A stretch of DNA of 64,000 bases. Source: JAVBJN01 sp031546985. Lineage in GTDB: Bacteria; Bacteroidota; Bacteroidia; Chitinophagales; Chitinophagaceae. The DNA is taken from contig JAVBJN010000022.1 in the NCBI GenBank assembly GCA_031546985.1, forward strand, positions 62,001 through 126,000. Reading direction: 5' to 3'. The notes below the pieces were generated by a model. The model made no database searches, had not been told where the DNA came from, and saw nothing but the letters and a program-made list of their open reading frames with translations. Positions 58,239 through 64,000 of the stretch are shown piece by piece. Numbering within the stretch: the first letter of the stretch is position 1; the number at the start of each line of letters is the position of its first letter. Position numbers and translations under genes: made by a program.

Positions 58239-60662
58239 ATGACAATTTCGTATAACTGGTTGTGTGAATATTTGCCTGTAAAGCCCGAGATAGAAGCGCT
58301 GGGCCATATCCTTACCTCGGTAGGTCTGGAAGTAGAAGGTATTGAAAAACAGGAAGCTGTGCCCGGCGGATTGGCCGGAATGGTGATAGGAGAAGTGCTG
58401 GAATGTGAAAAACATCCGAATGCGGATAAACTGAGCATCACCAAAGTAAGCATAGGCTCCGGCGATCTGTTAAAGATCGTTTGCGGTGCGCCCAATGTGG
58501 CAGCCGGCCAGAAAGTGGTGGTAGCCACCATTGGCGCTACACTGTACCCAACCGGGGGCGAACCGTTTGTAATTAAAAGATCAAAGATCCGCGGCGAAGA
58601 AAGCGAAGGCATGATTTGCGCGGAAGATGAAATAGGCCTGGGCGAAAGCCATGCCGGTATTATGATACTGGATGGCGCTGCGGTGCCGGGTACGCCCGCT
58701 GCCGAGTACTTTAAACTGGCGGCGCCGGAGTATGTATACGAAATAGGGCTTACCCCCAACCGTATGGATGCCATGAGCCACCTGGGTGTAGCCCGCGATG
58801 TGTGCGCTTATTTGTCGCACCATACGGGGCAGCCCCATGCGGTAAAGTTTCCGGAAGTAAAGCAGCCCGAAGCGGCCAATGCCGTGCAGGTGAGCATTAC
58901 CATCGAAAACAAAGAAGCCTGTAAGCGCTACGCTGGCATTACCCTGAGCAATATTAAAGTAGGCCCCTCGCCGGAATGGATGCAGCAGCACCTGAAAGCG
59001 ATTGGTGTGCGCCCCATCAATAACGTGGTAGACATTACCAATTTTGTATTGCACGAATGTGGCCAGCCGCTGCACGCATTTGACCTGGCTGCGGTAAAGG
59101 GCAACGCGGTAATTGTGAAAAACCTGCCCGCAGGCACCCCGTTTGTAACCCTCGACGAAAAAGAAAGAAAACTCGATGCTGCCGATCTCATGATCTGCAA
59201 TGCCGAAGCACCTATGTGCATAGCCGGTGTATTTGGCGGACTAAATAGTGGTGTGTCTGATGCCACTACAGACTTGTTTCTGGAGAGTGCTACGTTTGAT
59301 GGCGGTAGTGTAAGGTCTACTTCTTTCCGGCATGGCCTGCGTACCGATGCGGCTGTGCGTTTTGAGAAAGGCACCGACATCAGCATGGTGCCATTTGCCC
59401 TGCAACGTGCGGTGCAACTGATTGCCGAAATAGCCGGTGGCAAAGTATCGGGCCCTATGCAGGACGTGTATCCAGCGCCTAAAGCCAAAACTACCGTAGA
59501 ACTCAAATACAGCTACCTCGAAAAGGTGAGCGGCAAATATTATGCGCCCGAAACGGCCAAAAACATTCTGCAACTGCTGGGTTTTGAGCTGGTAGCGGAC
59601 AATGAAACCGCAATGGTGGTGGCTGTGCCTTACCACAAAACAGACATTGCACTGGCGGTAGATGTGATTGAAGAAATTATGCGGATAGACGGGCTGGACA
59701 ATGTGCTGATGCCCGACCAGCTGCGGGTGCCGCTGCGTGGCGCGCGTGGCAATGATCATGATGCGTGGAAAGATAAAGTAGCATCCTGGTTAAGTGGCAA
59801 GGGCTTTAGCGAGATCTTTACCAACTCTATCAGCAACAGTAAATATTACGAAGCCGAATTTGGCGACCAGATGGTGCGCATGATCAACAACCTCTCTGCG
59901 GAGCTGGATGTAATGCGCCCCTCTATTCTCGAAAGCGGACTGGAAGCGGTGGCCTACAATCTGAACCGGAAAAATGAACAATTGTTTTTCTACGAGTTTG
60001 GTAAAACTTACCACAAAGACGAGAAAGGATACCATGAACCAGAGAAATTGGGCATATGGATGTGTGGCAACAAGCAGGAAGCGGCCTGGAACCGTAAGGT
60101 GGAGAAAGTAGACATCTACTACGTAAAAGGCCTGGTAGAAAGCATGCTGGCCCGCACCGGACTCAACAAGTGCATGTGGCAGGTAGTAGAAAATAAAACC
60201 CTGCAACCTGCTTTGGAAATTGTGGTGAACAATAAAGTAATTGGCCGCATTGGTGCGGTTAACGCTGCGCAACTGAACCGTTTTGATATTAAAACAGCAG
60301 TATGGTTTGCAGAGCTGGACCTGGCACAATGGATTGCTTTGAGCAGCCGCAAAACACTGGAGTATAAAGAGATCTCTAAATTCCCGTCTATGCAGCGCGA
60401 TCTGGCCCTGGTGCTGGATAAGGCGGTAGATTATGCCAAAGTAGAAGCGGCGGTTAAAGCCCTGCGTTCACCGATTTTGCAAAGCATGAATTTATTCGAT
60501 AAGTTTGAAAGTGAGAAGCTGGGCGAAGGCAAGAAATCGTATGGTGTGAGCTTTACCTTCCTTGACCCGCAGAAAACACTTACCGATACAGAGATTGATG
60601 CCGAAATGGCGCGCCTTATCGGTAAATTTGAAAAAGACCTGAACGCGATTATCCGGAAATAA
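58239..60662 (+). CDS. pheT: Phenylalanyl-tRNA synthetase beta subunit
   Basis: An 807-residue subunit of the alpha2beta2 enzyme. Order: N-terminal segment, tRNA-binding OB fold (about 40-155, with H-P-N-A-D-K-L), B3/B4 editing domain (about 210-390), B5 (about 405-475), the synthetase-like core (about 490-700) and a C-terminal anticodon-binding FDX-ACB domain (about 715-807). Full length. pheS is not next to it, so the two subunits are encoded apart, as in other Bacteroidota. The coiled-coil gene begins immediately after its stop. Confidence 0.96.
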   Translation: MTISYNWLCEYLPVKPEIEALGHILTSVGLEVEGIEKQEAVPGGLAGMVIGEVLECEKHPNADKLSITKVSIGSGDLLKIVCGAPNVAAGQKVVVATIGATLYPTGGEPFVIKRSKIRGEESEGMICAEDEIGLGESHAGIMILDGAAVPGTPAAEYFKLAAPEYVYEIGLTPNRMDAMSHLGVARDVCAYLSHHTGQPHAVKFPEVKQPEAANAVQVSITIENKEACKRYAGITLSNIKVGPSPEWMQQHLKAIGVRPINNVVDITNFVLHECGQPLHAFDLAAVKGNAVIVKNLPAGTPFVTLDEKERKLDAADLMICNAEAPMCIAGVFGGLNSGVSDATTDLFLESATFDGGSVRSTSFRHGLRTDAAVRFEKGTDISMVPFALQRAVQLIAEIAGGKVSGPMQDVYPAPKAKTTVELKYSYLEKVSGKYYAPETAKNILQLLGFELVADNETAMVVAVPYHKTDIALAVDVIEEIMRIDGLDNVLMPDQLRVPLRGARGNDHDAWKDKVASWLSGKGFSEIFTNSISNSKYYEAEFGDQMVRMINNLSAELDVMRPSILESGLEAVAYNLNRKNEQLFFYEFGKTYHKDEKGYHEPEKLGIWMCGNKQEAAWNRKVEKVDIYYVKGLVESMLARTGLNKCMWQVVENKTLQPALEIVVNNKVIGRIGAVNAAQLNRFDIKTAVWFAELDLAQWIALSSRKTLEYKEISKFPSMQRDLALVLDKAVDYAKVEAAVKALRSPILQSMNLFDKFESEKLGEGKKSYGVSFTFLDPQKTLTDTEIDAEMARLIGKFEKDLNAIIRK

Positions 60663-60663
60663 T

Positions 60664-60948
60664 ATGCAATTGATTGAGCAATTAGAAGAAAAGGTAAAAC
60701 AACTGGTACGCAGGTACAGGCAGTTGCGGCAGGAGAATGCCGAGCTGCAGGAAAGGGTGTTTGGCCTGCTCAAATCGCTCGATCAGAAGCAACGCCAGAT
60801 TGCAGAGCTGGAGCAGCGCATCCAGGGTATGCAGGTGGCCAATACGGGCAACAGCAACGATGATATGGATAAGAAGAAACTGAAAAAACAACTCAATGGT
60901 TATATCAAAGAGCTGGATAAGGTAATCGCTTCTTTGCGCAAAGATTAG
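60664..60948 (+). CDS. Small coiled-coil protein between pheT and zapA
   Basis: A 94-residue cytoplasmic protein, largely a heptad-patterned coiled coil (about 4-55: L-E-E-K-V-K-Q-L-V-R-R-Y-R-Q-L, then L-Q-E-R-V-F-G-L-L), a short Asn/Ser-rich hinge and a second helix (K-K-L-K-K-Q-L-N-G-Y-I-K-E-L-D-K-V-I). The shape and the place beside zapA suggest a ZapB-like division partner; sequence identity to ZapB is not evident. One base separates it from the pheT stop. Confidence 0.75.
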   Translation: MQLIEQLEEKVKQLVRRYRQLRQENAELQERVFGLLKSLDQKQRQIAELEQRIQGMQVANTGNSNDDMDKKKLKKQLNGYIKELDKVIASLRKD

Positions 60949-60971
60949 CCTGAACGTACAATACGACAACT

Positions 60972-61271
60972 ATGGAGCCGGATAAGCAAATCATCATCAA
61001 CGTTTGGATAGCGGGGCGCAGCTACCGCATCAAGATCAATCCTGAAGAGGAAGAAGGGGTGCGTAAAGCGGTAAAAGTGGCCGAAGAACGGATTATGCGC
61101 CTGCGCAATTCCTACCACGGCAAAGACGACCAGGATTTTGTGGCCATGTGTCTGCTGATGTACGCATCTGATCCGCATATCTCTACCGATACCGGCAACC
61201 TGGTAATGTTTGACCTGGATGAAAAACTGCAACGCATCCACAACATGATCGACGAAGCAATGACCGAATAA
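60972..61271 (+). CDS. zapA: Cell division protein ZapA
   Basis: A 99-residue FtsZ-associated protein. The N-terminal beta part (I-I-I-N-V-W-I-A-G-R-S-Y-R-I-K-I) and the following helix with E-E-E-G-V-R-K-A-V-K-V-A-E and the C-terminal coiled coil are typical of ZapA, which bundles FtsZ filaments at mid-cell. It lies 23 bases behind the coiled-coil gene in the pheT operon and is followed by a strong terminator. Confidence 0.88.
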   Translation: MEPDKQIIINVWIAGRSYRIKINPEEEEGVRKAVKVAEERIMRLRNSYHGKDDQDFVAMCLLMYASDPHISTDTGNLVMFDLDEKLQRIHNMIDEAMTE

Positions 61272-61288
61272 GAAAATTGATCTGATAT

Positions 61289-61318
61289 ACAAAAAAGCCC
61301 CGTTCAGGGGCTTTTTTG
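61289..61318 (+). terminator. Terminator of the pheT-zapA operon
   Basis: AAAAAAGCCCC (61291-61301) pairs with GGGGCTTTTTT (61307-61317). Confidence 0.92.
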
Positions 61319-61319
61319 T

Positions 61320-61460
61320 TGCCCTCTGGGATTTCGTGACCTGCCTGGTCCGAAGGTCCTGCCAGGTCTAAGCGACAAATAAGCAATGGCGGGTCAGGTA
61401 TTTTTATTGCTTACACCTGACAGGACTTGCAGACCTGCCAGGTGTTCGGGAAAGATCTGA
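61320..61460. repeat. Dispersed intergenic repeat block
   Basis: Gene-free. GACCTGCCTGGTCC and CCTGCCAGGTCTAAGCG (61355-61375) recur inverted as CCTGACAGGACTTGCAG and GACCTGCCAGGTGTTC (61427-61448). The region 61461-61605 holds nothing recognisable besides the next gene's leader. Confidence 0.7.
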
Positions 61461-61605
61461 TACTGTAATACTTTGTAACTCTATCATAACAGCTGCGCAG
61501 TTAACGGCTTTTGGTTACCGGCACCGATCGGTTGTTTAAATATATAGATCTGTTGACCCAATTATCCGCAATGGCGTATATCTTTATGGCAAAACTGCCA
61601 ACACA

Positions 61606-61986
61606 ATGATCATTACACCTATTATCGGAAACAGCGGGGGGATTGAAGTGACAGGTGAAATCCATGAACGCTGCCTGGAGATTCTCATAGGCGAACACTT
61701 GCCTAATGTAGAGTACTGCCAGTTCAAAGATTTTAAGCTGAATGTGAGCTTTACGGTAAGCAATTTTCCTAAAGTGAATTTCAGGTTCATTAATGGTAAA
61801 ATTCACAGCCGCACGTTTAGCGTAGTCAACTGCGGTACGGTTATTCTCGAAGGTGGTGAACTGGATGTGATGAACTTCCTGGTATCCAACTCAACCGGAT
61901 TGGAAATGACCGGTGTGCATGGCAAGATAGAAGCCATTACGGTAAGGAATACCGCTAAGAAGATTATTGATTGCAATTGTGTATAA
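61606..61986 (+). CDS. Small protein with beta-solenoid-like repeats
   Basis: A 126-residue protein without signal peptide. From about residue 49 it repeats a 20-22-residue unit: F-T-V-S-N, F-S-V-V-N, F-L-V-S-N, I-T-V-R-N, each followed by a hydrophobic strand and G-x-I/L. Such spacing with stacked Asn is typical of a right-handed beta-helix. The N-terminal 48 residues may form the cap. Not recognised as a named family. Monocistronic; a terminator follows at 62031-62066. Confidence 0.65.
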   Translation: MIITPIIGNSGGIEVTGEIHERCLEILIGEHLPNVEYCQFKDFKLNVSFTVSNFPKVNFRFINGKIHSRTFSVVNCGTVILEGGELDVMNFLVSNSTGLEMTGVHGKIEAITVRNTAKKIIDCNCV

Positions 61987-62028
61987 TTAGTTGTTGTATG
62001 CAACTAACTCGATTGCTATAAATTATAA

Positions 62029-62067
62029 GAAAGGCCAATCATCCGGTTAAGGGTTGATTGGCCTTTT
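62029..62067 (+). terminator. Terminator after the solenoid-like gene
   Basis: AAGGCCAATCA (62031-62041) pairs with TGATTGGCCTT (62055-62065), followed by T. Confidence 0.9.
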
Positions 62068-62099
62068 TGTTGTTCCCGATTTATCACTGCGGGTTGTTT

Positions 62100-62340
62100 G
62101 TTAAAAAAGTTGTCATGCATCTTCGTGCAATATGCTAATAAAATAGTGTCAGCTTGCACGGTTGGGGCACCATGCCGGAGCAGGATCTCTTTTGAATAAG
62201 ACTTTGAGAGATACTGCTTCCTCGTACCTCAATACAGCATGACAGGCACTTGGTTGCGAATAAGAACTGTTTTCTGAGTGTCATTCTACATTATGAGAGC
62301 ACGAGCCGGTCTGCGGCCAGGCAGGGTCTCTTTGTTGACG
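62100..62340. repeat. Gene-free stretch with GTCATnCTG...ATCTCT repeats
   Basis: GAGCAGGATCTCTTTTGA (62178-62195) faces an inverted copy that reads on the minus strand GAGGTACGAGGAAGCAGTAT (62211-62230), with GTCATGCTG further out; TGTCATTCTACATTATGAG (62279-62297) leads into GGCAGGGTCTCTTTG. The same GAGGTACGAGGA...GCAGGATCTCT unit is at 18811-18854. No gene is supported. Confidence 0.65.
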
Positions 62341-62347
62341 ATTATTT

Positions 62348-63886
62348 TTACCCCGCCCAGCCTTCTCTATCCAGACTACGGTAATGAATGGCTTCTGCAA
62401 TATGGTTGGTCGTGATGAGCTCGCTGGCTTCGAGATCGGCTACGGTGCGCGATACTTTTAAGATACGGTCATAAGCCCTGGCCGATAAATGCAGTTTCTC
62501 CATAGCCATTTTGAGCACTTGCTCGGCTTCGGGTAATAGTTTGCAATAGGTGTTGAGTTGTTTGGTGCTCATTTGCGCGTTGCAGTATACACCTTCCATA
62601 CCTTCAAACCTTTTCAATTGTATGTTTCGGGCTTCGATAACCCGTTTGCGGATGGCTTCGCTGGGTTCTGATGTTCTTGGTGTGGTAAGATCCTTGTAGG
62701 CCACAGGTGTAACTTCAATGTGCAGGTCAATGCGGTCGAGCAAGGGCCCCGATATTTTGTTCAGGTATTTGCGCACGATTTGTGAGTTGCAGGTGCATTC
62801 TTTTTCGGGATGGGTGTAGAACCCGCAAGGGCAGGGGTTCATAGCCGCTATGAGCATGAACGATGCCGGGAAATCCAGCGCTATCCTGGCCCGCGATATG
62901 GTTACTTTTCTTTCTTCCATAGGTTGGCGCATGACCTCCAGCACCGAGCGTTTAAACTCTGGCAGTTCGTCGAGAAACAATACGCCGTTGTGCGCCAACG
63001 AAATCTCTCCCGGTTGCGGAAAGCCACCACCACCCACCAACGCCACATCAGAAATAGTATGGTGCGGGGAGCGGAACGGCCTGCGCGAAATAAGCGAAGC
63101 ATGCTCCGGCAGTTTGCCCGCTACACTATGGATTTTGGTGGTCTCCAAAGCCTCTGGTAATGATAAGGGCGGTAGAATGGTGGGCAGCCGTTTGGCGATC
63201 ATGGTTTTGCCACCACCGGGTGGGCCAATGAGCAAGGCATTGTGTCCGCCGGCTGCAGCTATTTCCATTGCCCGCTTGGTGGTTTCCTGCCCTTTGATGT
63301 CGAAGAAATCTACATCCGATTGTAATTGCGATTCAAAAAATTCATCCCTGGTATTGACTACGACAGGCTCCAGCGCAGCTGTTTCTTTAAAGAAATCGAT
63401 GACTTCGTTCAGGTGCTTTACGCCATAAGTATTAAGCTGGGTGACCATAGCGCCTTCCCTGGCATTGGATGCAGGCAGGATAAGGCCTTTAAAGCCTTCT
63501 TTGCGGGCTTGTATGGCCATAGGTAATGCACCTTTTATCGATTTAATGGCGCCATCGAGCGAAAGCTCGCCCATCATTACATATTCGTGTAAAGCCTCAG
63601 CAGGTATTTGGCCAGAGGCAGCAAGGATGCCCACAGCGATGGGGAGGTCGTAAGCCGATCCTGCTTTTTTAATATCGGCAGGCGCCAGGTTTACCACAAT
63701 TCTCATGCGAGGCATTTTCATACCAATGTTGCGGAGCGCGAGTTCGATGCGGTGCATGCTTTCTTTTACCGCGTTGTCGGGTAGGCCTACAATAACATAC
63801 TGGGTACCGGAAATAATGTCTACTTCAATAGTAATAGTCATGGCATTAACGCCGTAAACGGCGCTGCCAAAGGTTTTAACAAGCAT
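62348..63886 (-). CDS. comM: YifB/ComM-family Mg-chelatase-like AAA+ ATPase
   Basis: A 512-residue protein: an N-terminal Lon-protease-like fold (1-170), then an AAA+ Mg-chelatase domain with G-P-P-G-G-G-K-T (about 220-227), Walker B G-V-L-F-L-D-E-L-P-E and a P-C-P-C-G-F/C-T-C-N cysteine patch (about 353-373), and a C-terminal helical lid. In Haemophilus and Vibrio, ComM is a hexameric branch-migration helicase used during natural transformation. The full-length family layout is intact. Nothing is seen in the 114 bases between its start and the window end. Confidence 0.92.
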   Translation of the reverse strand: MLVKTFGSAVYGVNAMTITIEVDIISGTQYVIVGLPDNAVKESMHRIELALRNIGMKMPRMRIVVNLAPADIKKAGSAYDLPIAVGILAASGQIPAEALHEYVMMGELSLDGAIKSIKGALPMAIQARKEGFKGLILPASNAREGAMVTQLNTYGVKHLNEVIDFFKETAALEPVVVNTRDEFFESQLQSDVDFFDIKGQETTKRAMEIAAAGGHNALLIGPPGGGKTMIAKRLPTILPPLSLPEALETTKIHSVAGKLPEHASLISRRPFRSPHHTISDVALVGGGGFPQPGEISLAHNGVLFLDELPEFKRSVLEVMRQPMEERKVTISRARIALDFPASFMLIAAMNPCPCGFYTHPEKECTCNSQIVRKYLNKISGPLLDRIDLHIEVTPVAYKDLTTPRTSEPSEAIRKRVIEARNIQLKRFEGMEGVYCNAQMSTKQLNTYCKLLPEAEQVLKMAMEKLHLSARAYDRILKVSRTVADLEASELITTNHIAEAIHYRSLDREGWAG

Positions 63887-64000
63887 AGGTTGGGTCGGGT
63901 TTTGGTTATAACTAAGATAAGGAAACCCGCCGGTAAATGGAAATCAGGATCTAAAGTTCAAGGCCTGCTGCTGTGTAGTGTGGCGTACTGTAAATAATCA

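Noticed and set aside
60972..61320. 6S RNA behind zapA, as in gammaproteobacteria
   Set aside because: A tight terminator follows zapA within 20 bases and no long bulged hairpin is present.
1..64000. CRISPR arrays, insertion sequences, prophage or integrase genes
   Set aside because: No regularly spaced direct repeats, transposase, integrase or phage structural proteins were seen; the repeats found are short, palindromic and irregularly placed.

Overview
The window looks like a chromosomal segment of a Bacteroidota bacterium, most likely of the Chitinophagaceae type. The grounds are the repeated -7 promoter motif TAnnTTTG (with a textbook TTTG-N20-TAGTTTTG before clpP), a TamA-like lipoprotein (TamL) overlapping tamB, YcxB-, DUF3298-, DUF4159- and DUF6427-like proteins, a pheT/coiled-coil/zapA cluster and many lipoproteins with short lipoboxes. 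Species is inferred, not proven. Almost everything is ordinary chromosomal content; no insertion sequence, prophage or CRISPR array was seen.

Layout. 1-7.7 kb: small membrane and PKD lipoproteins, a periplasmic adenosine deaminase-like enzyme, an odd tRNA-Arg(CCG), MarC, peptidase T, an M1 aminopeptidase lipoprotein and an Fnr-like regulator with four N-terminal cysteines. 7.8-8.9 kb: a two-gene accessory module, GNAT-like protein plus HTH protein, behind a 19-bp palindrome. 8.9-14.6 kb (minus): PaaI thioesterase, then a tight copA-recQ-oxidoreductase operon; a structured small RNA gene candidate lies on the plus strand at 9351-9462. 14.8-18.6 kb (plus): tsaE, a ComEA-like protein, an acyl-CoA dehydrogenase, an RsiV-like lipoprotein. 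18.9-22.3 kb (minus): an outer-membrane protein, three small paralogous genes and clpX. 22.5-24.7 kb: an AT-richer pair (Crp-like regulator and a barrel/alpha-beta-hydrolase fusion). 24.7-34.6 kb (minus): tamL, tamB, clpP, tig and tRNA-Leu. 34.9-40.7 kb (plus): relA/spoT, purA, a doubly charged low-complexity protein, pabB. 41.6-48.1 kb (plus): a secreted protein, a DUF6427-like membrane protein, purQ, a free DsbD-alpha domain, full DsbD and ferritin. 48.2-50.1 kb (minus): PQQ-propeller lipoprotein and scpB. 50.4-53.3 kb (plus): a four-gene LytS/LytTR signalling operon. 53.4-57.7 kb (minus): atpG, DUF4159, rsmE, dnaB. 58.2-62 kb (plus): pheT, coiled-coil protein, zapA and a small beta-solenoid-like protein. 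62.3-63.9 kb (minus): comM/yifB.

Themes. Protein quality control (clpX, clpP, tig), outer-membrane assembly (tamL/tamB), thiol chemistry (DsbD), stringent response (relA/spoT), purine and folate supply (purA, purQ, pabB) and replication/division (dnaB, zapA, recQ, scpB) are represented. ComEA- and ComM-like genes would fit DNA uptake or recombination. A family of palindromic intergenic repeats (core CCTGCCAGGT plus GATSTCTGAT blocks) occupies at least five gene-free stretches.

The best candidates for something undescribed are the GNAT/HTH module with its palindromic operator, the three-hairpin RNA at 9351-9462, the outer-membrane-barrel/hydrolase fusion, the trio of small paralogues beside clpX, and the LytTR operon carrying two membrane proteins that look like diverged duplicates.
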